From contig OX637344.1 of assembly GCA_951799405.1 (NCBI GenBank), positions 13,144,001 through 13,208,000 of the forward strand: a DNA stretch of 64,000 bases, in the 5' to 3' direction. The notes under the pieces were generated by a model that was not told the DNA's origin, did not search any database, and saw nothing but the letters and a program-made list of their open reading frames with translations. This document shows, piece after piece, positions 42,447 through 53,008 of this stretch (the first letter of the stretch is position 1; each line of letters begins with the position of its first letter). The DNA comes from Agapetus fuscipes (Eukaryota; Arthropoda; Insecta; Trichoptera; Glossosomatidae). Position numbers and translations under genes: made by a program.

Positions 42447-43018
42447 ATGATCACACGCACTGTGAAAAACTGTTCATTTTGCCAATGTCACCCCTGTTTC
42501 AGGAAAATCTTATGTTCATTTGAGGTTTGGATTATAATTCGTAAGTACGTATCAACGGTTAAAAGAAAGTTTAGGTCAAAAATGAGTTATGAATGCTATC
42601 CTACTTTCAATTTTCCGCTCTTTCTAATGCGCTTACTCCCATAGCTCTACGATGATTTTTGTTGTTGTTTATGCCCAAGCAAACAACTGTGTTTTCAAAG
42701 TATGGTTTTGGTGTAACCGACAAGATTTTGGACTTTTTTGTCCTGAAGGCGCTTGTGATATAATTTTTTTTGTAAAACATCGTAAAACCAAATTAATAGG
42801 AATGTAAATAAATGCCTTTTTTATTTTGGAGCTGTTTTAATTTTAACGATATAATAAAAAATAAAAAAGTTATGCGTCGTTTCTTCAATCTCAAACTTTA
42901 AACTGCTCTCCTGAACAATTTAGTTTTTGTCGCTTATGCTCTATTGCCTTTTAACCGTCGATATGCAGCATTTGTAAGCGCGAACTAACACGTGTCTGTT
43001 TGTGGGCATGCATGCACG
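42447..43018 (+). repeat. R1 repeat interrupted by M12
   Basis: CACTGTGAAAAACTGTTCAT to CGTAAGTACGTAT, then resumption at TATGCAGCATTTGTAAGCGC (~42961). The R1 5' end is altered. Confidence 0.7.
42550..42960. mobile_element. MITE M12 nested in R1
   Basis: The ends CAACGGTTAAAAG and CTTTTAACCGTCG are inverted over ~11 bp, bounding ~410 bp with AT-rich interior. Short TIRs and a TA/TAT at the site fit a small DNA transposon derivative. Confidence 0.6.
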
Positions 43019-43266
43019 TCATTGCAGGCTAATCAAATTGCAAGTACGTCTGGGTCCTTGCACAGCAAAAACGACAATTTACTAATCCAAAGGCTAGCGT
43101 TGTTCCTAGTAGGTACAGCAGATCCTGTAAGAAGATCACAGCGACTATCCAACCGCTGATATAATGCCCATCGGAGCAAAGGGCGAAACTGTCCGGAAAG
43201 AATCAACCAGACCACGGCTACATAGCCCGAAAAAAGTGATTGTTGTGTCAACAATTTAGTATTGTT

Positions 43267-43535
43267 CTGTTCGGTCAATAGCTCAGTTTGCAGAGGGCTT
43301 ACATTCCTTACCGAGAGCGCGGGTTCGAATCTCACCGATGATTTTTCGTTTCAATGTTCTTTCAAAGCCGAAAATAAAATACCGGCAAGGTTCACTCAGA
43401 TTTCACAATAAAATAGTAGGTACCAGTCTATTCGGGAGCTAGAAATCCCCCACTTCGCATGATGTCATTAGCGTAAGGCCGGCCCCCTTACCTGTAAAAA
43501 TAAGTAGGTTTCACTGGTCACATGTCTATCCTAGT
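43267..43535 (+). mobile_element. S1 SINE
   Basis: GTCAATAGCTCAGTTTGCAG, B box GGGTTCGAATCTC, shortened linker, body, CTTACCTGTAAAAATAAGTA. Confidence 0.75.
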
Positions 43536-43582
43536 TGCATTGCTTTTGTGTTTCTAATGTACATAGTAGGTAAGTATATTAT

Positions 43583-43640
43583 ATTTAATTGGCAAAAGTG
43601 AATGATTTTGTACAGTTGGGTGGTCAGCCACGTATATGAC
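43583..43640 (-). repeat. R1 fragment
   Basis: GGCAAAAGTGAATGATTTTG to GGTGGTCAGCCACGTA. Confidence 0.6.
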
Positions 43641-43997
43641 ATTAGAATTTTAATAAAATAGATGGTAGAATGGATTTGAAATTTTTTTTTTTAAATTTTG
43701 ATCTTTTTTCTCGGCGATCAAACGTCAGTATTGTATGGGACTGTCGTTCGTAGAAAACAATGAAAAAATATTTGGACGCCTTTTCCCCAGCAATCCGACC
43801 GTGTGACGTCACTTTTTTGTGCCATGGTATTTGTTCCGAGTCGTTATCAAAAAATATATAGGCATACATGCACACATTAATACTTATTAAGTACTTACCT
43901 AGATATTTTCAAAAAAGAATGGAGCCGGTTGTGGTCGGAACAGCTGTGTGGAGTAGTGTTGATGTTGTCACACGTGTGGTAGTCTCTCTTCTGTGGT

Positions 43998-44768
43998 GAC
44001 AGGGTAGAATGGCATAGTGACAAAACGACACATGACAAAACGACAAATGACAGAACGGCACATGAGAGAACGACACATGACAGAACGAGAAATGACAGAA
44101 CGACACATAACAGAAGGATACATGACAGAAGGACACATGACAGAAGGATACATGACAGAAGGACACATGACAGAATGACAAATTACAGAACGACAAATGA
44201 CATAACGACAATTAATGACAGAACGACACATAACAAAAAAACACATGATAGTACATCACATGACAAAACATCAGTTTGACAAAACAACACAAGGACAAAA
44301 CATCACATGACAAAATATCACATACCTAAAAAACACACCATAAAACGGCACATGATAAAACATCACATGACAAAATATAACAAACATTTCTTTAGTTTCC
44401 ACACGCCATATACGATTCCTTAAGAGATAACGCAATAAGAAGTTGCTCTGTATGTGCAGCTTAATTTTTTTAAGTCTAATTAAATGATACTAATGGTCAT
44501 GCAATGTATTGTCATTGCGATGTACTTTCCTGTGATGTTTTGTAAAAGTGATGTTTTGTCATGTGATGTACTGTCATGTGTTGTTCTGTCATGTCTCGTT
44601 CTGTCATGTGACTTTCTGTCATGTGTCTTTCCGTCATGTGGCTGTCTATCATGTGTCGTTCTGTCATTTGTCGTTACTCGTTCTGTTATTTGTCGATCTG
44701 TCATTTGTTGTTTGGTCATATTTTGTCGTCTTGTTATGTGTCGTTTTGTCACTGTGTCGTTCTAATTT
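43998..44768. mobile_element. Foldback-like element with minisatellite arms
   Basis: The left arm 43998-44375 is built of ~16-17 bp units (ACATGACAGAACGAC) and the right arm ~44500-44768 of the reverse complement (GTCGTTCTGTCATGT). The outermost segments also mirror each other (CATAGTGACAAAACGACAC and GTGTCGTTTTGTCACTGTGT, each within 20 bp). The ~125 bp centre holds an S1 fragment (44393-44475). Inverted arms made of tandem units are the hallmark of Drosophila FB elements. There is no coding region: the open frames (SFCHV repeats) come from the satellite. Confidence 0.7.
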
Positions 44769-45038
44769 GGAACTCTCTTCTCTAAATGTACGTGCGTACA
44801 TATACTCCCATGTATTTGTATGTGTCTGTGTACCTACAAGCCAGCACGCGCGTATAGGCCAGGTGCAAGCCATATGAAAATAAGGGAATGCGGGGTCTCA
44901 TACCGGCGGTTTCAGAGCCAAACCACACTTTATTTTGGTTGTTATTATGTGCAAGGCGAAGTGACTTACTTTATTCGCAAAGTTGCAAGCTTATAGACAC
45001 GGCACCGTGCAAATTGATGAACCTAACCTAACCTTACC

Positions 45039-45290
45039 TAATCTAATCTAATCTAAGTTGCAAGGATATGTTACATTGGAGATTCACATTACATGCATTC
45101 TCACAACCAGACACGTACAAGTTCGCGCTTGCACATGCCTCATGTGAACCTACAACATAAAAACCAAATCTCAAATGGACATACACCCTGCAACTCTTGC
45201 CGTCCTTCCCTGAGACAGGGGTGACATTGGCAAAGTGAACCATTTTTACAGCATGGGTGGTCAGCCGCATACCAACCTATAAGTCAAGGA
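45039..45290 (-). repeat. R1 repeat, full length
   Basis: TAATCTAATCTAATCTAAGT to ACCAACCTATAAGTCAAGGA. It is close to the copy at 2210; the two give near-identical 75-codon frames. Confidence 0.85.
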
Positions 45291-45431
45291 ACACACACAC
45301 ACGACAAATTACACCTAAAATTGAATAAGTTTGTAACAAAAGTAAATCAACATAAATAATAGCAATAAATTACATTAACAAACTTACCGGCGGCTGCCGT
45401 GCGCATAAGAATAATGCTTTATTTTACAACC

Positions 45432-45690
45432 CGTCCCATTAGTGCTTGTTTGTCTTATGCCCATCACAGGTAACTTCACATGAGCGATATTTGTATGTGT
45501 ACTAACTAGACCAATCTGTTTTATTAAAATTAGAAATTATTTTTAAATATATTTAAAACAACTCTCACATTATCGTGCTTTACGTTTTTTTCTTAGCTCA
45601 GATTGTGTAGAATGTGAATTTAAAATCGATTTCATTGAAAGGCTATCGTTAAATGAATTGGTAAATAAGCCAAGCACGCACTGGGAGACG
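45432..45690 (+). mobile_element. MITE M1 copy
   Basis: CGTCCCATTAGTGCTTGTTT and CCAAGCACGCACTGGGAGAC are inverted termini. Confidence 0.75.
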
Positions 45691-46222
45691 ATCCCTGTGC
45701 CAGTATTTTGCACTAAATAGAACACTGCTTTTGTGCAAAGATGGACAGTCTCTAGCAACTTATTCTGGAAAAACGACAGGCTAAAAATTACAATCAGTTT
45801 GGGGAAAATGTTTTGTCTTTTGGCCGGGCTCTAGCCCAGAAAGAGAGTTATACCTTCAATACAAAATTAGATACATCGTTTGAAAATACATTCAGCAATA
45901 CTGTCATAATAACTTCAATAACTTCATATGTGTTTCACAATGCTTTTAAGTAGAAAAAAAAACATTATTATGGAGAATCCATTATTTATATTATTCCTTT
46001 TGAAATACTGCTACATGAAAATAAGAGACAGAAGAGACGAAATTTTGAACGAAACGATTTTTTTATGAGAAAATGTGTAGGATCCCTGAAACTACAGAAG
46101 GGGGTCCTTCTGCCGTGAACTTTATTCAAGGGCGGCGCTTACCAAAGCGGAAAAAAAACGGAGGGATAAAGTTTTCTAAAAAAAACTAATAAAACGGCTC
46201 TGAAACAGCCTTTGAGTCAAAA

Positions 46223-46455
46223 TTTGTCGCTGGTATGGTCAATAAGGCATCGATACTCGAATTTGCGTTATTGAGGCCGTCGCAAGTTCGAACCCCGCCT
46301 GCGTCGTGTTCTACAATGATTTTGACCCTAGTCGTGTGTCGTGTTCGACAAATAATTAATTTAAATAATAAATCATTAATTGATTATGTTAATACCAGTT
46401 TCTGGCCTGGCAAAATAGGTTACTGAATTGCATTCCTCTTCACAAATCAGTTGTT
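46223..46455 (+). mobile_element. S3 SINE
   Basis: GCTGGTATGGTCAATAAGGC, B-box-like GCAAGTTCGAACCCCGCC, an AT-rich imperfect palindrome (~46352-46382) and tail GCATTCCTCTTCACAAATC. Confidence 0.7.
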
Positions 46456-46499
46456 ATTTCACTCATTGTATTTGACGGGTTTCTTATTTCAAGTATGTG

Positions 46500-46668
46500 A
46501 TGTATTTTATGTGTTGTTTAGTTATAGTGATTTTTTGTCATGTGATGAACTGTCATTATGATGCTCTGTCATATGTTGTTCTGTCATGTGTCGTTCTGTC
46601 ATGTGTCTCTATGCCATGACTGTGTCGTTTTGTTCACTGTGCCGTTCTACACTGTCACCGAAAAAATC
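46500..46668 (-). repeat. Minisatellite arm, same unit as 44.0-44.8 kb
   Basis: GTCATGTGTCGTTCT units, ending GTGCCGTTCTACACTGTCAC, which mirrors the outer end of the left arm at 43998. It looks like a single detached arm of the foldback family. Confidence 0.65.
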
Positions 46669-46705
46669 AAACAAACCATGCAGAATGCGTCTAGTGTGTT
46701 ACTCT

Positions 46706-48400
46706 AAAGGCTAGTTCGCACAAGGCGAGTGATTTAGTCAAGTACCGAGTAATTTAGTGGTGGGCGGGGCGCTACTCGCCCGTAAAGCGTTCGCATTACG
46801 GTCCAGTACAGTACACAAGTGAGAAGTTGGCTGCAGAAAGCCCTTTCTATAATGGCGGCAAATTTAAATTGGCTGCAGTTTGAAAATATTAATTGAGTAT
46901 TAAAATCATGTTATTATAAAGCCCTTTCTATAATGGCGGCAAATTGAAATTGGTTGTGGTTTGGTAATATTAACTGATTTATGCCCGGCCACCTAGCTAG
47001 GAGCCTGTTTAGCAAACAACTACAAAACTCGATTTTTGTAAATTGGAAATGTATTTTATGGTTTATAAAATAATAAACACATTTTAAATAAAAACAACAC
47101 ATGAATATTTGATGTTTATAATAATATCTACCATTTACGCTGCAAACATTATTTTTTAATTGAATTTTTATCTTTTCAATGATGTGTACAAAGTATATTT
47201 TGTATGCACACACTATAATACGACTCGTAGTCTGCAGCTGCATTCAGATGCGTTTCTCGTTGTTGACAATTAACAACAATATTCGACATGTAAAATCGGC
47301 ATTTTCAAATACACGGCGGTCACCAATCAATTATCAAGATAAAGAAGAAACATGGTTCAACTTTTCAGAGGCTGGCCGCGAGAAACTTGTTCAAACCTGC
47401 TACATTTACGCCTCTCACGTCTGTCACAGATACCAGCTGATGGCTTACAGTGGCATAAAATTGTAATGCCTCTAATTAGTTATCCCCGTGTGTCACTGAA
47501 TTGTTTCTGTACAAAACAACAAGTAACAATCCATCTGAAGGATATCATAAGGCCTGTGATATGACAAATTTATGGTAGGTACCTATAAACATCGATCAAT
47601 GTAAAAGATCGATGTTTTTAAATACGTAATAAATTCATGGACGATAGTAGTTATTTCCACAACATCTTTACCAAAACTATATTTGTACAGCTCTATTGTC
47701 CGAAAACTTAAAAATTACTACAATTTCATCCAGCAAGGAGCTACATGATTGTATTTTTGACAGCTGATATCCGCACCAAAAATCGATGTCATACTATTCT
47801 TATTGAAAAAAAATTACCTTTCTCAAAACTTTTTGGACGTAGATAAGTCCTAGCAACTTCTATATTCTCAAGAGTTTCTAAAAAACAAGGATATCGGTGT
47901 GCATATCCACTTATTTACAGTTTAAACATGACATAACCTCACTGACAGGTCGCTAAGTTTAGGGAGCAGAACATCGGGCTCGCAAATATAAGAAGTTCTT
48001 AAGTACTTAAATATTTTTAAACAGCACTTTATCTTTAAATATTCTTGCTGAAAACGGGCATTATCTTTTCAAACTGCAGTCAATTTAAATTGCCGCCATT
48101 CTTGCATTTCCGTTTCCCCGCCAAGAGTGAGCGGCCAATGGCGCGGCCGCTAATAAACTCGACTCGGACTCGGGCTTTTCCGTGGCTATTCGGACTCGGA
48201 CTTTTCCGTGGCTTCTCGGCAACACTCGCCCACGGACGGTGGGCGGGGCCGCTACTTGCCCGAAAAAATAGAATGAAATGGATCGGCTTGACTAAACCAT
48301 TGACTTAACTACTGGACTAAATTGTTGGGGTTCGCACACGTTTAGCCACTAAATTACTCGTTACTTGACTAAATTACTCGCCTTGTCCGAACCAGCCTTA
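46706..48400. mobile_element. TIR element M10, ~1.7 kb
   Basis: The ends AAGGCTAGTTCGCACAAGGC and its counterpart (AAGGCTGGTTCGGACAAGGC read from the right) form ~54 bp TIRs with about six mismatches (46706-46759, 48347-48400). Inside, a second inverted pair (ATGGCGGCAAATTTAAATTG at ~46851 and complement at ~48075) is itself duplicated in tandem at ~46931. Short frames at 47179-47564 have no transposase signature. It is a non-autonomous DNA transposon, or one whose transposase has decayed. The flanks do not give a clear target duplication. Confidence 0.75.
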
Positions 48401-48401
48401 A

Positions 48402-48720
48402 CTGTAACTCTGCCGCCATTCCGCTAGGGGTGGACAGAGCCGCTGCAGAGCTGCCTCCATTTATTCCCTTACATACCTGTTTCAATTCATTCATATCCAT
48501 TTTCATGTATTTTCTTCTTTTATCCCTCCACTTCAACTGAAAGTGGTTGGTGTGAGGCCGGCCCCCTTACCTGTAAAAATAAATAGATCCCGAAGCGCCA
48601 CATGCGACCCCTTCGGGGTTAACGCAGGCAAGAAGTTCCACTATATGTGTAGCTTAGTTGCGTTAGTTGCGTTCGTACGCTCACTTTGTATATCCCATTC
48701 TTTCTTTGTAATCGCTGCAA
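48402..48720 (-). pseudogene. LINE 3' end (family Lc) split by S1
   Basis: CTCTGCCGCCATTCCGCTAG to TTCTTCTTTTAT (48402-48526) and CGCTCACTTTGTATATCCCA (from ~48676) are contiguous in the copy at 37670-37815. Confidence 0.75.
48527..48675 (+). mobile_element. S1 SINE 3' half inserted in a LINE
   Basis: CCTCCACTTCAACTGAAAGT, CTTACCTGTAAAAATAAATA, GACCCCTTCGGGG, TGTAGCTTAGTTGCG. It is 5' truncated, as expected of a retroposed copy. Confidence 0.75.
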
Positions 48721-49222
48721 GTGTGTGTTTTGCACGAGCCACCCCTGGTCCGCGAATAAAATGAATAGTCTAGTAACTTCCGATTATGAGGGGGGAATTC
48801 TAGGGCCAAGGGAGGCGAGGAAGGAAGAAGGGCAGAGCACGCGCCGCAAACGTAAACCAACCGTCCTTGGAACAGCGTGCAAGAGACTGTCTCCGACATC
48901 TGCCTCTAGTGTAAACAGTGTCACGGGAACAGTGGACAGCATCTTGGTGAAAAATCACCCCTGGTGCATCGAGAAACCAAATCGGAAAGTGACAGTGTCT
49001 AAATTTACAAAAAAACCGTTAAAATTTGAATATTGTAAACCATTGTGACCAGTGGAAATGTTATCACAAGAATTTCATAAAATTGAAAGTGCCGTTTCAT
49101 TGGATTGAAGAGATATGGACTCAGGCGGCATCCCTGTCTTACACTACTCACTGTTGGTATATCTTTGCAAAGATGCACGATGAAAGTTTGTTAAAAAGAA
49201 GAAGAAAACGTGTTTACTTGGA

Positions 49223-49272
49223 TAAATGATTTTTTTGGTGAGTGCCCTTTTTTTGTGTGAATCACACTTTTT
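49223..49272 (-). mobile_element. S2 T2-tail fragment
   Basis: GGTGAGTGCCC..TTTGTGTGAATCACAC. Confidence 0.55.
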
Positions 49273-49379
49273 ACCGTATTTTTGTGCCGACTACTGGAGT
49301 ACTTTTCTGATTGGTACTCCATAGCAAGACATCAAAAGTCAAGATAGTTTTTCTTAGACAAATGTACAGTGCAACTTCT

Positions 49380-49660
49380 AACCACGTTGTCCACGAAGGC
49401 ATCGTATGTGGCGTGTGGAACCTAAATATTTTTACAGGTAAATAGGACGGCTTTACGCCAACCATTTCATTTGAAGCGAGGTTTTCCAGCTTCCAATGAG
49501 GCTGGTTCTCATTTCTAGTAAAGGCTGAGTAAACATTGCCGGTATTTTGTTTTGGTTTGAACACCGAAACGCGAAATCATTTCTGACACGCTTGGTGGTG
49601 ATCGAACCCTAGCCCTCTGCAACGCAAGCACTCTACCATCTGAGCTAGTTTCTTGAGTCT
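49380..49660 (-). mobile_element. S1 SINE, minus strand
   Basis: The minus strand shows TAGCTCAGATGGTAGAGTGC, B-box GGGTTCGATCACC, GTGTCAGAAATGATTTCGCG, body and CTGTAAAAATATTTAGG. Confidence 0.75.
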
Positions 49661-49837
49661 CCCCTTGAAGTTCTCGGAACGGAAGTCCGCTCCGTTGCCT
49701 CACAATCTGGTCGTGCCCAACAAAGCTGAAAGCAACATCTCGCTTAGTAGTAGTACAACTTCTTACATTTTAATGATAGATCTATCAAACAGTTAAATAT
49801 TGTTATGTTTTAGGGGTTCCAGAACAACACAGTGACA

Positions 49838-50825
49838 AAACTAACACATTAAACATAACAAACATACAAACATAAAAAAAACATAACAAAAAAAACACAT
49901 GACATAACGTCACATGACTTTACATCACAAAACATAACCTCAATTGACACTACATCACAATGACAGTACCTACATCACATAGCAAAACATCACAATTATA
50001 AAAAAGCACAGGAACAAAACATCACACACCTAAAACAGAAAATAGCATATACAGCACATGACAAAACATCACAATGATAAAACAACACAGAAAATACATC
50101 ACAGTAACGAAACAACACAAGAACAAAACATCACATGAAAACACAACGCATACCTAAAACAGTAAATAGCATATACGGCACATGATAAAACATCACAATG
50201 ATAAAACAACACAGAAAGTACCTCACAATGACAAGACAGCACAAGGACAAAACATCATAGGGGCCGTCCATAAATTACGTCATCGATTTTTGGCGATTTT
50301 CGACCCCCCCCCCCCCTACAATCATCCTATAGTCATTATCTAATGACCCCTCTTGCTGTAATAATGGATGAGCTTAATAATTATTAATGTTATATATCTT
50401 ACATAATATTATGTATATTTTGTAGAAATTGGTATTCACAAGAACGACGTCACTTTTGGTACTCGTACGTCATTTGCCATCATCCGCAGACCAGACTCCC
50501 CCCCCCTTAATTCGAATGACGTAATATATGGACGGCCCCATATACCTAAAACAATAAACGTCACATGACAAAACATCACAATGATCAAACAACATAGAAA
50601 GTACATCACAATGACATAACAGCACAAGGACAAAACATCATATACCTAAAACAATAAACGTCACATGACAAAACATCACAATGATCAAACAACATATAAA
50701 GTACATCACAATGACAAGACAGCACAAAGACAAAACATCATATACCTAAAACAATAAACATCACATGACAAAACAACACTAAAACAGAAAAGTCCATAAA
50801 CGGCCTGTGCCGTTCTATTATGGAA
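49838..50825 (+). repeat. Minisatellite with ~100-124 bp higher-order unit
   Basis: Units of ~16-17 bp (GACAAAACATCACAATGATA) are organised in higher-order blocks marked by TACCTAAAAC at ~50032, 50153, 50545, 50645 and 50745. The left end (CAACACAGTGACAAAAC) and right end (GGCCTGTGCCGTTCTA) resemble the outer ends of the foldback arms at 44 kb. A MITE (50260-50539) splits the array. Confidence 0.75.
50260..50539. mobile_element. MITE M3 inserted in a minisatellite
   Basis: The termini GGGGCCGTCCATAAATTACG and its near complement span 280 bp. Next to the arms are a C-run (50306-50317) and complementary CCCCCC on the right. Neighbouring blocks of the array read CATCATATACC without an insert; here ATA stands on both sides, so the target duplication is ATA (or TA). 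Confidence 0.85.
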
Positions 50826-51112
50826 TCGTTCTTAGGGTTGTTTTTAGAATGCAAACGCAAAAAAAGTAATCGGTATTTCTTTTTCTCGTATTTATTTGGT
50901 CGCACTAGCAATTATTAGTTAATGTGGTTTCTGGTTCCCTGCATCATCTGGTTCGTCATGTAAAATTGCCCAACATCGCAAAAAACGCCTCACGTTATGT
51001 AGGCACAATAAACTAGCAGAAAGGTCGATTTTGGGTGTTCTAGTTCATTCTAGTAATCTCACGCACCATCCACAACAATCCATACATCTATTTATTATGT
51101 ATCTACCATTTT

Positions 51113-51390
51113 AATCGCTGGTATAGTCAAGGGGATAGATAAGACGTCGGCACTCGAATTTGCGTTATTGAAATCGCATGTTCGAGCCCCGCCTACGCGC
51201 TGTCCTATCGACAGTAACTTTGAACATTGTTGAACTGATGTCAATGGTTAATTGTTCATGAAAATATTAAATTGTAATTTAATATTTTTGATAATGTTAA
51301 TTACCATTATCACGTCAAAGAGGTATTAATACCTCTTTCTGGCCAGACAAATAGGTTGGTGTTGGCATCTCTCTTTACAAATCTATTGAA
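51113..51390 (+). mobile_element. S3 SINE
   Basis: CGCTGGTATAGTCAAGGGGA, B-box-like GTTCGAGCCCCGCC, a 13 bp perfect inverted repeat at 51261-51288, tail ending CTTTACAAATC. Confidence 0.75.
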
Positions 51391-51954
51391 AAAAAACAAT
51401 ATTTGTAGTAACCCGCTGGTAGTGCAGTGGTTCGTTCTCATAACACAACCGGAAGGTAGTCGGTTTGATGAAAAAAAAAAGTATTATTTTCAAAATTTTT
51501 TGCTCGACGAGGTCCGCACGTGAATTCATATGGTAAAAATTGTGTTGTCACCCGGCCGGGTCGCTAGGGAAAATACATCCAAATATTTTGTTATTGGTTG
51601 CTAAGGTCGATAGTCCCACACAAAACTGACGTTTTCCCGCTGAAAAAAGTTCCAAGCTCAAAAATGTTCTGACCTCATTCAGATTCATTTGGTAACTATC
51701 GGTCTCTAAATTTCGGGCTTTGCTTGGCACTCGGCGCTTTCTATAAGATTTCAGGTGTAGGTGACACAAAAAAACATAAATCTTCCCCATATTATTATGG
51801 CCTTGCCTTACGTTGTCTAATTTATGTTGTTTAAATTAAATTTAAAATTAAAGCCATTTTTGTAAAATTGAAATATTTCTCCAATTTTTTCTATCCATTT
51901 GAAATCCAGGATGTAGCCTCTGCAGTCTTGACTTTTCTAGCGAGCAAATCGACA
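51391..51954. other. Unassigned stretch
   Basis: AACCCGCTGGTAGTGCAGTGGTTC at ~51410 looks like the start of a further tRNA-like repeat without a clear B box. No exon is evident. Confidence 0.35.
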
Positions 51955-52088
51955 GACAGCAAGCGATAAAACATGGCCGCGGATGAACATCCGATCGAGC
52001 GTTAAAATGTTCTCCTTACAAATTGTATGGTAAAATATGGTCGTCTGATCAGCTACTGACGTGCGGCCATGTTTTATCGCTTGCTATC
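51955..52088. mobile_element. MITE M11
   Basis: GACAGCAAGCGATAAAACAT and ATGTTTTATCGCTTGCTATC are inverted (arms ~26 bp, one mismatch) and bound 134 bp. A single arm-like segment occurs near 40347. Confidence 0.75.
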
Positions 52089-52242
52089 TACCAACACCAT
52101 CGCTAGATGTGTCGAGACGACTCACGCAGGCTTCTTCAAATTCTCCACAAGAAGATGAAAAAAACGAAATAAAAAAGAAACCATGTACCTACCTATGTAT
52201 TTTGTTTTATTTAGAATAATTTATTTGGTGTATTAATTATAG

Positions 52243-52460
52243 GTAGTACGTAGCAGGCATAGAAGCAGGCCTTACGCCAACTACTTTACTTAAAGTGTTC
52301 TTATTGTTTTTGAAGGCTGAGTTAACTTACTCTGTACCTACTTTGATTTTGCGTTTGCAATAAACATCGAAACGGAAAATCATATCTTATAGCTTTGTTG
52401 AGGATGGAACCCTAGTCTCCTGGCTTTGAACGCAAGCGCCCTACCAACAGAAACTACAAC
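52243..52460 (-). mobile_element. S1 SINE, minus strand, worn
   Basis: CTTACGCCAACTACTTTACT, GAAGGCTGAGTTAACTTAC and an A-box-like end at 52440-52455. Confidence 0.55.
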
Positions 52461-52704
52461 AAAATCTGCAATTGGACAAAAACCTTTTTGTAGCTTTATA
52501 CATATATATTATATACGTACAGCAGCGGTATCTAGGTACGTATTGTGGATCAAACCTTTTATTGGGTGAAATTTCTCATAATAAGTGAACTAAAATTAAG
52601 GAATTGCTCATGAAAAACTTTTAAACCATAGATTTTCACACGTTTTTTAGTGATTTCTCTCGTAGAAAATAAGAAAAAATGTGCATTTATCTAAGAAAAC
52701 CGGT

Positions 52705-52840
52705 TTGTTATAATAATAATAATATTAGGATGATTTATTTGGTGAGCGCTGTTTTTGTGTGTATCACACCTCAAGAGCCCTCTGCGAGCTTGGTCGTCGC
52801 TGTAGAAAGCGCCAATTCTCAAGCAAGACCCAGTTGTTAT
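52705..52840 (-). mobile_element. S2 SINE body and T2 tail just upstream of sanpodo
   Basis: (TAA)n, GATTTATTTGGTGAGCGCTG and CACCTCAAGAGCCCTCTGCG to GCAAGACCCAGTTG; the head is missing. It ends ~60 bp before the splice acceptor of the first sanpodo coding exon. Confidence 0.7.
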
Positions 52841-52902
52841 ATTCCAGATATTTTATATTTCTAATACTAAATACACATTATTTTTTTCTTTTTAATTTTC
52901 AG

Positions 52903-53008
52903 ATCCCAAAAATCTACCTCATCCATCATAAGCAAAATCATAGACAAAAATTTATGAACATACTTCGGTACTTAGCACCATATATTTTTTGAAGTAAGGA
53001 TAAAGAAG
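52903..53008 (+). other. spdo: Probable 5' UTR part of sanpodo coding exon 1
   Basis: A pyrimidine tract and TTTTCAG at 52896-52902 form a good acceptor, and an in-frame stop precedes the ATG at 53009. An upstream non-coding exon therefore probably exists, but I cannot locate it. Confidence 0.6.

Noticed and set aside
44480..44877. Frames of SFCHVSFCHV or HDRTTHDR type at 43909-44877
   Set aside because: Translation of a minisatellite in all frames; no start context, no non-repetitive part.
48686..49048. 120-codon frame with basic segments (RRKRKP, FTKKPLKF)
   Set aside because: It starts inside a LINE remnant, has no recognisable family and no clear splice sites. A diverged exon is possible but unsupported.
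49838..50825. CRISPR-like regular repeats
   Set aside because: Units are contiguous and degenerate with no unique spacers, in a eukaryotic context.
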